The notes under the pieces: model-generated
The model's database searches: none
Seen by the model: only the letters and a program-made list of their open reading frames with translations
Told to the model about the DNA's origin: nothing
Program-made: the position numbers and the translations under genes
DNA from: Magicicada septendecula
Taxonomy: Eukaryota > Arthropoda > Insecta > Hemiptera > Cicadidae
DNA: 64,000 nucleotides
Direction of reading: 5' to 3'
NCBI GenBank assembly: GCA_034769895.1
Contig: CM068373.1
Span: 285,977,379-286,041,378, forward strand
Shown: piece after piece, positions 11,291 to 25,002 of the stretch
Numbering within the stretch: position 1 is the first letter of the stretch
How the letters are laid out: each line of letters opens with the position of its first letter

Positions 11291-12075
11291 ATGGCAAAAG
11301 ACAACTGCCGCAAATTCAAACAGAATCAAATAATTTATTGCGTACAGTCCTGATTTGTAGAGTACTCACGACCTATTGTTTTTGGTGAAGATCGGTTGAG
11401 GGAAAGGGGTAGTTTACCAGCAACGGTTTTTTTTATCAAGGGTAATTTTTTTTTGGCAAACGATAACAGCCGCAAATTCAAACAGAATCAAACAATGTTT
11501 CGCATACACCCCTAAATTGTAGAGTTCTCAAGACCTGTTGTTTTTTGTGAAGATCGGTTAAGGGAAAAGGGTAGTTTACCAGCAACGTTTTATGTTTTAA
11601 CAAGGGTATTTATTATGGCAAACGATAACAACCGAAAATTCAAACAGAATCAAACGATAATTTGCATACAGCCCTAAATTGTAGAGCTCTCAAGACCTAT
11701 TGTTTTTGGTAAAGATCGGTTAAGGGAAAGGGGTAATTTACCAGCAACGTTTTATGTTTTAACTAGGGTATCTTCTATGACAAACAACTGCTGCAAATTC
11801 AAACAGAATCAAATAATTTTTTGCATACAGCCCTGATTTGTAGATTACTCAAACCCTCTTGTTTTTGGTGAAGATCGGTTAAGGGGAAGGGGTAGGTTAC
11901 CTGCAACGTTTTTTATCAAGGGTAATTTTCTATGGCAAACGATAACAGCCGCAAATTCAAACAGAATCAAATAATTTTCTGCATACGTCCCTGAATTTTA
12001 GAGATCTCAAGGACTTTTGATTTTGGTGAAGATCGGTTAAGGAGAAGGGGTAGTTTACCTGCAACCTTTTTTTTT
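11291..12075 (+). repeat. 163-bp satellite array (about 5 monomers)
   Basis: The monomer is about 163 bp. It starts near TCTATGGCAAACGATAACAG, continues CCGCAAATTCAAACAGAATC, contains GGTGAAGATCGGTTAAGGG and GGGTAGTTTACC, and ends AACAAGGGTATTTT. Monomers differ by small substitutions and short indels. No coding or RNA gene is seen; short open frames are incidental. Confidence 0.9.
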
Positions 12076-12298
12076 AACAACAGTAAAGTACTTTAAAATT
12101 CATTTAAACTTTTTCAAACAATGGTAATTGTTAAAAATAAAATAATTTTGTTGCCAGGCAATAAAATTATAATTTTTTCATTTTAATGTAAATCATGTAT
12201 GAGAGAAAATATATCGTTCGTGGCAGCAAGCATATCTCAGTTATGTAATGTTTACGTTTCCATTTTATTATTATGACTACCGCAATAAAAAGGCAGGG

Positions 12299-12348
<50 letters not shown>

Positions 12349-12430
12349 TTTCGCGTTATTTCTGGCCTCATTCCTGTTTATTTTCTTACATTTGCACGTT
12401 TTTTAAATGGAAAGTGCCGAAACCCACAGT
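12076..12430 (+). repeat. Block B with CA microsatellite
   Basis: A conserved 230 bp stretch (AACAGTAAAGTACTT, TTTTGTTGCCAGGCAATAAA, ATATCGTTCGTGGCAG, AATAAAAAGGCAGGGAA) leads into a CA tract at 12300-12347. About 80 bp follow (TCGCGTTATTTCTGGCCTCA, AAATGGAAAGTGCCGAAACC). It matches the B blocks at 15089-15430, 30321-30764, 41140-41440, 47151-47610 and 51620-51975. Here the rest of B/C is absent and satellite resumes. Confidence 0.85.
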
Positions 12431-14178
12431 TTAGGCAAAGGGTAATTTTGTTTGTTTGGCAAACGATAACAGCCGCAAATTCAAACAGAATCAAATAATG
12501 TTTCGCATACAGCCCTGAGTTGTAGAGTTTTCAATATCTGTATATCTTGGTAAATATCGGTTAAGGGAAAGGGGTAGTTTACCAGCAACGTTTTATGTTT
12601 TAACAAGGGTATTTTCTATGGCAAACGATAACAGCCGAAAATTCAAACATAATCAAATAATGTTTTGCATACTGCCCTGAATTGTAGAGTTCTCAAGACT
12701 ATTAGTTTTTGGTGAAGATCGGTTAAGGGAAAGGGGTAGTTTACCTGCTACGTTTTTTGTTTTATCAAGGGTATTTTATATGGCAAACGATAACAGCCGC
12801 ATTCAAACAGAATCATATAAGATTTTGAATACAGCCTTGAAATGTAGAGTTCTCAAGATCTGTTGGTTTTGGTGAAGATCGGATAAGGGAATAGGGTAGT
12901 TTACCTGCAACGGTTTATGTTTTATCAAGGGTATTTTATATGGCAAACAATAACAGCCGCAAATTCAAACAGAATCACACAATATTTTGCATACAGCCCT
13001 CAAATGTAGAGTTCTCAAGACCTGTTGGTTTTGGTGAAGATCGGTTAAGGGAATAGGGTAGTTTACCTGCAACATTTTATGTTTTATCAAGGGTATTTTT
13101 TCTATGACGAACGATAACTGCCGTAAATTCAAAGAGAATCAAATAATGTTTTGCATACAGCCCTGAATTGTAGAGTTCTCAAGACCTATTGTTTTTGGTG
13201 AAGATCGGTTAATGGAATAGTGTAGTTTACCAGCAACGTTTTATGTTTTATCAAGGGTGTTTTCTATGGCAAACGATAAGAGCCGCAAATTCAAACAGAA
13301 TCAAATAATTGTTTGCATACTGGCCTGAATTGTAGAGTACTCAAGACCTGACGTTTTTGGTGAAGATCGGTTAAGGGAAAGGGGTAGTTTACCAGCAACG
13401 GTTTTTTATCAAGGGTAATTCTTTTCTATGGTAAACGATAACAGCCGCAAATTCAAACAGAATCAAATGATGTTTTGCATACAGCCCTGTATTGTAGAGT
13501 TCTCAATACTTATTGGTGTTGGTGAAGATCGGTTATGGGAAGGGGTAGTTTATCAGCTACGTTTTATGTTTTAAAAAGGGTAATTTTTTTTATGACGAAC
13601 GATAACTGCCGAAAATTCAAAGAGAATCAAATAATTTTCTGCACCCTTTCCTGAGTTGCAGAGAACTCAAGGTCTGTTGATTTTGGTGAAGATCGGTTAA
13701 GGGAAAGCGGTAGTTTACCTGCAACGTTTTGTGTTTTAACAAGGGTATTTTCTATGGCAAACGATAACAGCCGCAAATTCAAACAGAATCAAATAATTAG
13801 AGTTATTCTAGAGTTATTAGGGTTAACGTAAAGGGGTAGTTTACCTGCAACATTTTTTTAACAAGGGTATTTTCTATGGCAAACGATAACAGCCGCAAAT
13901 TCAAACAGAATCAAATATTGTTTTGCATACAGCCCTGATTTGTAGAGTACTCAAGACCTATTGTTGTTGGTGAAGATCGGTTAAGGGGAAGGGGTAGTTT
14001 ACCTGCAACGTATTTTTATCAAGCGTATTTTCTATGGCAAACGATAACAGCCGCAAATTCAAACAGAATCAAATAATTTTTTGCATACGTCCCTGAATTG
14101 TAGAGGTCTCAAGGATTTTCGATTTTGGTGAAGATCGGTTAAGGGGAAGGGGTAGTTTACCAGCAACCTTTTACGTTT
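12431..14178 (+). repeat. 163-bp satellite array (about 11 monomers)
   Basis: Tandem monomers in the plus orientation. Several carry distinctive variants, such as a monomer with GACGAACGATAACTGCC and one lacking AAATT. From 12431 to about 13730 the series of variants matches 30765-32060 in the same order, so this stretch belongs to the segmental duplication shared with the second LINE copy. Confidence 0.9.
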
Positions 14179-14313
14179 TAACAACAGTAAAGTACTTGAA
14201 AATGCATTTAAACTTTTTCAAACAATGGTAATTGTTAAAAATAAAACAATTTTGTTGCCAGGCAATAAAATTATAATTTTTTCATTTTAATGTAAATTAT
14301 GTATGAGTTAATA

Positions 14314-15087
14314 TACGTGGTGTGTTCATAAAAAGACCAAACTTTTTGAGTAACATCAATCCGCACAAACGACGCGCCGCGACTTTGCGCGCACCTAGCG
14401 ATAGTTTTTGACAACAAACTACAACTTATTGTGTTCCGCTATTAGCAGTAGTCTTTGAGGTATATCACATTGAGTGGGGACTTGCACACGCTGGCCGGCG
14501 GATTAGTGACAAAGCGATTAAGAAAGACCGCGAGAACAACGTGTGCGTATGAAATTTTGCAGCAAAACTAGGTTAAAACTTTTCAGAGACATTCTGGTTT
14601 TCAATTAAGCATACGCGGAAGCCTGCGTGAGGCGAACGATTAGTTTAAGAATTTTTAAAGTGGGAAAAACAATGGTCGGTGCAGATCAAAGCGATATCGA
14701 AGATCATGGGAAGAGAGCTCGTGATGTGGTAATTGTAAATCATCGTTTAAATGCCGATACTTTCTGACAGAATCCATAAGATCGTAAAATTAAATTTTGA
14801 TAGAAAAATTTAAATGTATCGTATCACTGAAAAATTCTTACTGTGTTTGTTGACGACGATCAGAAAGAGACCCGTTTTGAAATCGGTCAATAACTGCGTA
14901 CCAATGCAAATGGTAATGAAAACTTTGGAAGACAATGGAAATAGCTCTGTAAAGATTTTACGAAGTCAGCAGCAACATTTTATACACACACGTTGTGTTA
15001 AGATCTTCATTCTCACTTCGTTCATTCTCTATGCGCTAGTTGACGTGCTACACAAATAGTTCGGTCTTTTTTTGGAAACACCTCGTA
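14314..15087 (+). mobile_element. Mariner-type DNA transposon relic, 774 bp, internally deleted
   Basis: Imperfect terminal inverted repeats: TACGTGGTGTGTTCATAAAA at 14314 and, on the other strand, TACGAGGTGTTTCCAAAAAA ending at 15087. The element lies in TA-rich sequence. It interrupts block B between its ATGTAAAT and ATATCGTTCGTGGCAG segments, which are contiguous elsewhere. Inside, plus-strand frames resemble the mariner transposase middle (around 14840-14990, with DQKETRFEIGQ), with stops and frame breaks. A full mariner is about 1.3 kb, so roughly 40% is lost. It is inactive. Confidence 0.7.
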
Positions 15088-16165
<1,078 letters not shown>

Positions 16166-16700
16166 ATAAAATACTCCATGCTTGGAATTACACCAAATTA
16201 CCTAAAACTCTCACCCAATCTACCTTATTAAACCGTATATATTTTACTATAGTTTCATTAGACTGGACTTATTAAAAGGGTATTAATTTCCTTTTACAAA
16301 TATTAAATTTAGGCCTATAAGTTTTCTTACAACTGTTATAATGATTTTGTTGTTAACTTAATTTTCTTTACCTGACCTACTGTACAAATAGTCACTGGTT
16401 TATGGCTACTTACATTAATTTATATTTCCTGGTTTTAATTCATTATATTAATTAGTTCATCCTTGAACCTTTCATTATTTTATAACATAACTATAAGCAC
16501 TACTTATCAACTTTTTAACACTTATTGCCATCCTGGCCAAGTTTACAAGCATTAATTCAAAACACCTTCATTAATCAATTTCAGTCAATACATTTAACAT
16601 AATATTGTTACGACAGTCTACTCGATCGTCGTAGGTACAGTGGAAACAAAATAAGTACAAGACACCAATTAAGTCACTAATCACACCTTTAATTGTTATA
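16166..16700. other. Unique AT-rich DNA, no gene seen
   Basis: Low-complexity AT-rich sequence between the end of block C and the mariner relic. No open frame with recognisable similarity, RNA gene or repeat was found. The left part of the mariner relic may start somewhere within it, but its 5' terminal repeat was not located. Confidence 0.6.
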
Positions 16701-17089
16701 GTAAAACAGTTCGTAATTAACCAGGACAATCCGCCTACCCACAATGCGTTATCAGTCAAAGAATTTTTGGCCAGTAAAAACATCACAGTCTTTGAACATC
16801 CTCCATATTCCCACGATTTAGCACTGTGCGATTTTTTCCTATTCCCCAAAATCAAGTTGGCGCTAAAAGGGACCCAACGGTGGAAGAGGTACAGGCAAAA
16901 ACGGCGGAGCTCCTGCGCAGCCTGATGGAAAGCGATATGCAGAAATGTTTTGAGCAGTGGAAGGAATGTATGCAGAAGTGTGTGGACTCAATGGGGTCCT
17001 ACTTTCAAGGCGACCACCAGTAATTGTACATATCAGGTAAATAAAAAAAATTACAGCATCAGTCTCGTTATTTTTGTGTCAGACCTCGT
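16701..17089 (+). mobile_element. Mariner transposase C-terminal relic with 3' terminal repeat
   Basis: The plus-strand frame reads QDNPPTHNALSVKEFLASKN and then HPPYSHDLALCDFFLFPKIK, the region holding the second and third catalytic Asp of mariner transposases. After a frame change near 16875 it continues TVEEVQAKTAELLRSLMESD and ends FQGDHQ at 17023. About 25 bases later comes a likely 3' terminal inverted repeat (minus strand TACGAGGTCTGACACAAAAA) ending near 17089. The N-terminal half and left terminus are absent or unrecognisable. It is a different mariner lineage from the one at 14314. Confidence 0.8.
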
Positions 17090-17460
17090 ATGTTGGTTAT
17101 ACGATAATGACTGGAAAGCTCTAGATAGACCTAAAAGACGTGTGCCTTTTAAGACGTAAAAATTTTGGGGTAGGGCGATTTGTTTTCAGTATTTCATATC
17201 TCTCAAAGTCACTTAACCGAGAAAATTCTTTATTCAGTAGTGTTGTACTGTAATAATGCATTTGTTCGATACTGCAATATCACTTTCATTTTCTTCTTCT
17301 AAATCCATTTTATTCTCGTAATTGAGACCACAAACACACGCCAAGAAGAGATAAATAGTAAACATACACGTACAAAGACTGCGTAAAACTAACACAAACT
17401 ACATTAAACCGTGCCAAGAGGCTAATTCACTCATTGCCTCCCAAGTATGGTTACATACAG
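17090..17460. other. Unique AT-rich DNA, no gene seen
   Basis: No supported gene. It contains ordinary AT-rich sequence and one short stretch of moderate complexity. Confidence 0.6.
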
Positions 17461-17468
17461 ATGTACTA

Positions 17469-17737
17469 GCCCCCCCCCCCCCAACCTCCCGTCAGGCACA
17501 GTTCTCACATAGCCGTACGAGTACTACGGCGGCTACTCAGATCCCTCTATGCTACGATTCTGCGCTATTGATAACACACGATTAAAAAGTTTTTTGTAAG
17601 TAATCAGATAATTTAAAGCCAAACCTAACCTAACCTAACCTAACCTAAGCCTATTACTAGTTGTTTATTTTTAATATTTTTCTAAATTTCACTGAGGAGG
17701 CTCAGCCTCCCTTGCCTCCACTGATGAGCCGCCACTG
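17469..17737. mobile_element. Possible small hAT-type (MITE-like) remnant
   Basis: The right end on the minus strand reads CAGTGGCGGC, a typical hAT-type terminus. It is flanked by GTGTACTA (17738-17745), and ATGTACTA (17461-17468) lies at the left, a 7-of-8 match to an 8-bp target duplication. The left terminus itself is replaced by a C13 run (17470-17482), so the pairing of termini cannot be shown. Confidence 0.3.
17624..17648. repeat. Interstitial telomere-like repeat (CCTAA)5
   Basis: Five exact CCTAA units, the complement of the insect telomere unit TTAGG. The short run and unique flanks suggest an interstitial remnant and not a chromosome end. Confidence 0.8.
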
Positions 17738-17745
17738 GTGTACTA

Positions 17746-18384
17746 ACAAATAATAATATGTAGTATTGTCAGTCTGTAGTGCACAGTATTATTTGTGAGT
17801 CACTAGCTGCTACTGGGTCTGCACTAATCCATGCAAGTTGTTATGATGATGCTTTCAGTAAAATTTCACACATGATAAATAATTGTACAATATTAAAAAA
17901 AAAATGACAAATTAATAATGAAATGCTACAGTTAGTTTCTAATGTATTTCTAATTTTTTTCCTACATAAATTATGGTACTCTTTTGTCTTTTTTTTATAC
18001 AGGTATCACATGTCATGAATTACAGTTAAGTACACACAAGGCCAAAGTTACAAATGCAGCAAATAAAATATTATCACACAATTATACTACATATATATAT
18101 TACAATTGCACTGCAGGAACTACTACCGTCAACTATTACACTGTTCGTTAGTGTACGACTGAGGTATGCCCGATCTTCCAAGAATTACTTTAGTCACAGG
18201 CGTTTTTCCTAGCGCTTGGTCCAGACCCTGCCATGTCCTGAAAAATAAACACAATTACATGACTTTCATATTTATTATATATAAAATTTTTAATAAATCA
18301 TCTAGTTTTGTTTTCATTTTAGTTAATTCTTTAATTAGTGAATTGCTTTTCTATGGGTATGGTAGAATAATTTTGCTTTTTGTA
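17746..18384. other. Unique AT-rich DNA, no gene seen
   Basis: No recognisable coding sequence. A small TA-rich tract lies near 18085. The region ends where a truncated block A begins in the middle of its palindrome. Confidence 0.6.
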
Positions 18385-20470
18385 GAAATGGAAGTATGGT
18401 GATGGAAAAAAAAAATCGTGTTCAAGATTATTGCAGATTCTGATTGTACTACACTCAAAACATGAAAAAAAGTCGTTTTTCGAAAAGTGTCTGTGTGTGT
18501 GTCTGTAGATTTTTTCTATGGCAAAGGGTAATTGCCGCAAATTCAAACAGAATCAAATAATTTTTTGCGTACAGCCCTGATTTGTAGAGTACTCACGACC
18601 TATTGTTTTTGGTGAAGATCGGTTAGGGGAAAGGGGTAGTTTACCTGCAACAGTTTTTTTTTATCAAGGGTAATTTTTACTTCCATATTCCTTAAGGAAA
18701 TGGAAGTATGGTGATGGCAAAAAAAATCGTGTTCGAGATTATTGCAGATTCAGATTCTACTACACTCAAAACATGAAAAAAAGTCGTTTTCCGAAAAGTG
18801 TCTGTGTGTGTGTCTGTCTGTGTGTCTGTGTGTCTGTCTGTCTGTCTGTCTGTCTGTGTGTCTGTAGATTTTTTTTCTATGGCAAACGATAACTGCCGCA
18901 AATTAAACAGAATCAAATAATTTTTTGCATTCAGCCCTGATTTGCAGAGTACTCGCGACCTATTGTTTTTGGTGAAGATCGGTTAAGGGAAAGGGGTAGT
19001 TTACCTGCAACGGTTTTTTTTTAGCAAGGGTAATTTTGTTTGTTTGGCAAACGATAACAGACGCAAATTCAAACAGAATCAAATAATGTTTCGCATACAG
19101 CTCTGAATTGTAGAGTTCTCAAGATCTGTTGATTTTGGTGAAGATCGGTTAAGGGAAAGGGGTAGTTTACCTGTAACATTTTATGTTTTAACAATGGTAT
19201 TTTCTATGGCAAACGATAACAGCCGCAAATTCAAACAGAATCAAAAGATTATTTGCATACAGCCCTAAATTGTAGAGTTCTCAAGACCTATTGTTTTTGG
19301 TGAAGTTCGGTTGAGGGAAAGGGGTAGTTTACCTGCAACGTTTTTTTAACAAGGGTATTTTCTATGGCAAACGATAACAGCCGCAAATTCAAACAGAAAC
19401 AAATAATGTTTTGCATACAGCCCTTATTTGTATAGTACTCAAGACCTATTGTTTTTGGTGAAGATCGGTTAAGGGAAAGGGGTAGTTTACCAGTAACGTT
19501 TTATGTTTTAACAAGGGTATTTCCTATGGAAAACGATAACAGCCGCAAATTCAAACAGAATCAAAAGATTATTTGCATACAGCCCTAAATTGTAGAGTTC
19601 TCAAGACCTATTGTTTTTGGGGAAGATCGGTTGAGGGAAAGGGGTAGTTTACCTGCAACGTTTTTTTAACAAGGGTATTTTCTATGGCAAACGATAACAG
19701 CCGCAAATTCAAACAGAATCAAATAATGTTTTGCATACAGCCCTGATTTGTATAGTACTCAAGACCTATTGTTTTTGGTAAAGATCGGTTAAGGGAAAGG
19801 GGTAGTTTACCTGCAACGTTTTATGTTTTAACAAGGGTATTTCCTATGGCAAACGATAACAGCCGCAAATTCAAACAGAATCAAAAGATTATTTGCATAC
19901 AGCCCTAAATTGTAGAGTTCTCAAGACCTATTGTTTTTGGGGAAGATCGGTTGAGGGAAAGGGGTAGTTTACCTGCAACGTTTTTTTAACAAGGGTATTT
20001 TCTATGGCAAACGATAACGGCCGCAAATTCAAACAGAATCAAATAATGTTTTGCATACAGCCCTGATTTGTATAGTACTCAAGACCTATTGTTTTTGGTA
20101 AAGATCGGTTAAGGGAAAGGGGTAGTTTACCGGCAACGTTTTATGTTTTAACAAGGGTATTTCTTATGGCAAACGATAACAGCCGCAAATTCAAACAGAA
20201 TGAAAAGATTATTTGCATAAACCCCTATATTGTAGAGTTCTCAAGACCTATTGTTTTTGGTGAAGATCGGTTGAGGGAAAGGGGTAGTTTACCTGCAACG
20301 TTTTTTTAACAAGGGTATTTTCTATGGCAAACGATAACAGCCGCAAATTCAAACAGAATCAAATAATGTTTTGCATACAGCCCTGATTTGTAGAGTACTC
20401 AATCCCTTTTGTTTTTGGTGAAGATCGGTTAAGGGGAAGGGGTAGTTTACCTGCAACCTTTTACGTTTTA
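18385..20470 (+). repeat. Two A blocks plus satellite array (about 11 monomers)
   Basis: Block A is truncated at 18385-18517 and starts inside its palindrome, followed by one satellite monomer (18531-18678). A complete block A follows (18679-18890) with a long (CTGT)n tract at about 18800-18868. About ten monomers run to 20470. Within 19180-20300 a two-monomer unit of about 325 bp (alternating AAAAGATTATTTGCATACAG and AAATAATGTTTTGCATACAG types) repeats about three times, so there is local higher-order structure. Confidence 0.85.
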
Positions 20471-21945
20471 ACAAGAGTAAAGTACTTGAAAATTTATTTA
20501 AACTTTTTGAAACAATGGTAATTGTTAAAAATAAAATAATTTTGTTGCCAGGCAATAAAATTATAATTTTTTCATTTTAATGTAATATAATATTTTTCGT
20601 TTAATACAGCAATAAAAAGGCAGGTAAGACACAGCCTGGCTGTTTGGGTGAAAATGATTTTAAATATAAATCTTAGAATATGGAAGTCATGTATGGTTCT
20701 CCATACCGATATTTTACTTCCATATTCCTTAAGGAATGGAAGTATGGTGATGGCAAAAAAAATCGTGTTCGAGATTATTGCAGATTCTGATTCTACTACA
20801 CTCAAAACATGAAAAAAAGTCGTTTTCCAAAAAGTGTCTGTGTGTGTGTCTGTCTGTGTGTGTGTGTGTGTCTGTAGATTTTTTTCTATGGCAAACGATA
20901 ACAGCCGCAAATTCAAACAGAATCAAATAATTTTTTGCATACAGACTTGATTTGTAGAGTACTCGCGACCTGTTGTTTTTGGTGAAGATCGGTTGAGGGA
21001 AAGGGGTAGTTTACCTGCAACGTTTTTTTTTATCAAGGGAAATTTTTTTTTTGGCAAACGATAACAGCCGCAAATTCAAACAGAATCAAAAGATTATTTG
21101 CATACAGCCCTAAATTGTAGAGTTCTCATGATTTTTTGTTTTTGGTGAAGGTCGGTTAAGGGAAAGGGGTAGTTTACCTACAACGTTTTTTAAACAAGGG
21201 TATTTTCTATGGCAAACGATAACAGCCGCAAATTCAAACAGAATCAAATAATTTTCTGCATACAGCCCTGATTTGTAGAGTACTCAAGATGTTTAGTTTT
21301 TGGTGAAGATCGGTTGAGGGGAAGGGGTAGTTTACCTGCAACGTTTTTTATCAAGCGTATTTTCTATGGCAAACGATAAGAGCCGCAAATTCAAACAGAA
21401 TCAAATAATTTGTTGCATACGTCAGTGAATTGTAGAGGACTCAAGGCCTTTAGATTTTGGTGAAGATCGGTTAAGGGGAAGGGGTAGTTTACCAGCAACC
21501 TTTTGCGTTTTAACAAGAGTAAAGTACTTGAAAATTTATTTAAACTTTTTGAAACAATGGTAATTGTTGAAAATAAAATAATTTTGTTGCCAGGTAACAA
21601 AAATAAAGTCATTTTGATTATAAAATATAAATATTTACAACAAGAAAAGAATTTTCAGTTTTCAAAATTTAAATATATTTTTATAAAACAATGGGTTCTT
21701 CATTGAGGTGGGGACCATGTCACTCACTCCATCTCAAGCCTCTCCCATTTTGCAGAAAAAGAGGACCCTGTCAAGGCTGATACTTTGACGACAGTGACAG
21801 GGCTTTCCACCAAATTCAGCAGAGTGACAGGTAGGCCCAACTCTGATTGGCCCCTCAGATTTCCCCAGCGTTAGTAGGTTCTATGAAAATATTTTATTTC
21901 AAAAATGATTTTAAATATAAATCTTAGATATGTTTTATAAATCCC
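20471..21945 (+). repeat. Shortened B/C, block A, satellite, then a non-repeat insert
   Basis: Partial B (20471-20600) is joined to the last part of C (20651-20713). Block A (20716-20885), satellite (20886-21515) and partial B (21516-21610) follow. The stretch at 21611-21890 is not part of the satellite family; it is of moderate complexity with no recognisable gene. A scrap of C lies at 21893-21935. Confidence 0.7.
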
Positions 21946-24900
21946 ATGTTTTATGTTTTAACATGGGTAATTTTTTATATGACGAACCATAACTGCCGTA
22001 AATTCAAACAGAATCAAATAATTTTTTACAAATGTGCCTGAGCTATAGAGAACTCAATGTCTGTTGATTTTGGTGAAGATCGGTTACGGGGAAAGGGCAG
22101 TTTACCTGAAACATTTTTTGTTGTAACATGAGTAAAGTACTTAATTTTGATAAAGTATCCTGATAAGATCTTAATAATCCACTGTAGAAACGTAGATGAA
22201 ATATCTATAAATGAAGAGGCTAGTTGAACGGGCTGGGGGTAATTTTCTATAAATCAAAATTATAGTTGAAGGGGGAGGGGATAATTTTTTTTTATATGTG
22301 TACTACGTTATTGGCAACAAAGAAGTATTTTTTTGTTAAAATTCCTTCCCTGGCTGTTTGGCTGAAAATGATTTTAAATATAAATCTTAGAATATGGAAG
22401 TCATGTATGGTTCTCCATACCGATATTTTACTTCATGTTCCTTAAGGAAATGGAAGTATGGTGATGGCAAAAAAATCGTGTTCGAGATTATTGCAGATTC
22501 TGATTGTACTACACTCAAAACATGAAAAAAGTCGTTTTTCGAAAAGTGTCTGTGTGTCTATCTGTGTGTCTCTCTGTCTGTGTGTCTGTGTGTCTGTAGA
22601 TTTTTTTCCTATGGCAAAAGATAACAGCCGCAAATTCAAACAGAATCAAATAATTTTTTGCATACAGCCCTGATTTGTAGAGTACTCACGACCTATTGTT
22701 TCTGGTGAAGATCGGTTGAGGGAAAGGGGTAGTTTACCAGCAACGATTTATGTTTTAACAAGGGTATTTTGTATAGCAAACGATAACAGTCGCAAATTCA
22801 AACAGAATCATATAATATTTTGCATACAGTCCTGAATTGTAGAGTTCTCAAGACCTGTCGTTTTTGGTGAAGATCGTTTAAGGGAAAGGGGTAGTTTACC
22901 GGAAACGGTTTTTTATCAAGGGTAATTTTACTTCCATGTTCCTTAAGGAAATGGAAGTATGGTGATGGCAAAAAAAATCGTGTTCGAGATTATTGCAGAT
23001 TCTGATTGTACTACACTCAAAACATGAAAAAAGTCGTTTTTCGAAAAGTGTCTGTGTCTCTATCTGTGTGTCTATAGATTTTATTTCTATGGCAAACGAT
23101 AACAGCCGCAAATTCAAACAGAATCAAATAATTTTTTGCATACTGCCCTGATTTGTAGAGTACTCACGACCTATTGTTTTTGGTGAAGATCGGTTGAGGA
23201 AAAGGGGTAGTTTACTAGCAACGGTTTTTTTTATCAAGGGTAATTTTGTTTGTTTGGGAAACGATAACAGCCGAAAATTCAAACAGAATCAAATAATGTT
23301 TCGCATATAGCCCTGAATTGTAGAGTTCTCAAGATCTGTTGATTTTGGTAAAGATCGGTTAAGGCAAAGGGGTAGTTTACCTTCAACGTTTTATGTTTTA
23401 ACAAGGGTATTTTCTATGGCAAGCGATAACAGCCGTAAATTCAAACATAATCAAATATTGTTTTTCATACTGCCCTGAATTCTAGAGTTCTCAAGACCTT
23501 TTGTTGTTGGTGAAGATCGTTTAAGGGAAAGGGGTAGTTTACCTGCCACGTTTTTTGTTTTATCAAGGGCATTTTGTATGGCCAACGATAACAGCCGCAA
23601 ATTCAAACAGAATCATATAATATTTTGCATACAGGCCTGAATTGAAGAGTTCTCAAAACCTATCGTTTTTGGTGAAGATCGGTTAAGGGAAAGGGGTAGT
23701 TTACCAGCAACGGTTTTTTATCAAGGGTAATTTTACTTCCATGTTCCTTATGGAAATGGAAGTATGGTGATGGCAAAAAAAATCGTGTTCGAGATTATTG
23801 CAGATTCTGATTATACTACACTCAAACATGAAAAAAGTCGTTTTTCGAAAAGTGTCTGTGTGTCTGTAGATTTTTACTTCCATGTTCCTTAAGGAAATGG
23901 AAGTATGGTGATGGCAAAAAAAATCGTGTTCGAGATTATTGCAGATTCTGATTGTACACACTCAAAACATGAAAAAAGTCGTTTTCCGAAAAGTGTCTGT
24001 GTGTGTGTCTGTCTGTCTTAGATTTTTTTTCTATGGCAAAAGGTAACAGCCGCAAATTCATACTGAATCAAATCATTTTTTGCATACAGCCCTGATTTGT
24101 AGAGTACTCACGACCTATTGTTTTTGGTGAAGATCGGTTGAGGGGAAGGGGTAGTTTACCAGCAACGGTTTTTTTTTTTAAATCAAGGGTAATTGTTTTC
24201 TATGGCAAACGATAACAGCCGCAAATTCAAACAGAATCAACTACTCTTTTGCATACAGCCCTGAATTGTAGAGTTTTCAAGACCGTTTCGTTTTGGTGAA
24301 CATCGGTTAAGGGGAAGGGGTAGTTTACCTGCAACGTTTTTTTATCGGGGGTAATTTTTTCTATGGCAAACGATAACAGCCGCAAATTCAAACAGAATCA
24401 AATAATGTTTTGCATACAGCCCTGAATTGTAGAGTTCGCAAGATCTGTTGTTTTTGGTGAAGATCGGTTGAGGGAGAGGGGTAGTTTACCAGCAACGTTT
24501 TATGTTTTAACAAGAATTGTTTATATGACGAACGATAACTGTCGCACATTCAAACAGAATCAAATATTGTTTTGCATGCATCCCTGAATTGTAGAGGACT
24601 GAGGGTCTATTGATTTTGGTGAAGATCGGTTAAGAGAAAGGGGTAGTTTACCAGCAACGTTTTATGTTTTAACAAGAGTAAAGTACTTAATTTTGATAAA
24701 TAATGTATCCTAATAAGAATCATAATGTATCCTAATGTATCATAATAATCCACTGTAGAAACGTAGATGAAATATCTATAAATGAAGAGGTTATGTGAAC
24801 GGGTGGGGGTAATTTTCTATTAATGAAAATTATAGTTGTTTGGGGAGGGGAGAATTTTTTATATGTGTACTACGTTATCGGCAACAAAGATGTAGTTTTT

Positions 24901-25002
24901 TGTTAAAATTCCTTCCCGGGCTGTTTAGCCGTAGTCCAATGTTTTCTGCAAAACCAGACTTTTCGGCAGTCCATCGACTGCCATCATCAGTGAAAATCGA
25001 GT
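21946..25002 (+). repeat. Satellite with four A blocks, two D blocks and C ends
   Basis: Satellite (21946-22135); block D (22136-22345: CCACTGTAGAAACGTAGATG, then AATTTTCTAT, GGAGGGGA); C end (22346-22429). A blocks at 22430-22612, 22930-23090, 23735-23872 and 23876-24033 are interspersed with satellite. The third and fourth A blocks are almost back to back. Satellite 24034-24680, block D 24681-24880 and a C block follow. The C block stops at 25002, where the second LINE copy is inserted. D replaces the B + CA tract, so there are at least two subfamilies. Confidence 0.8.
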
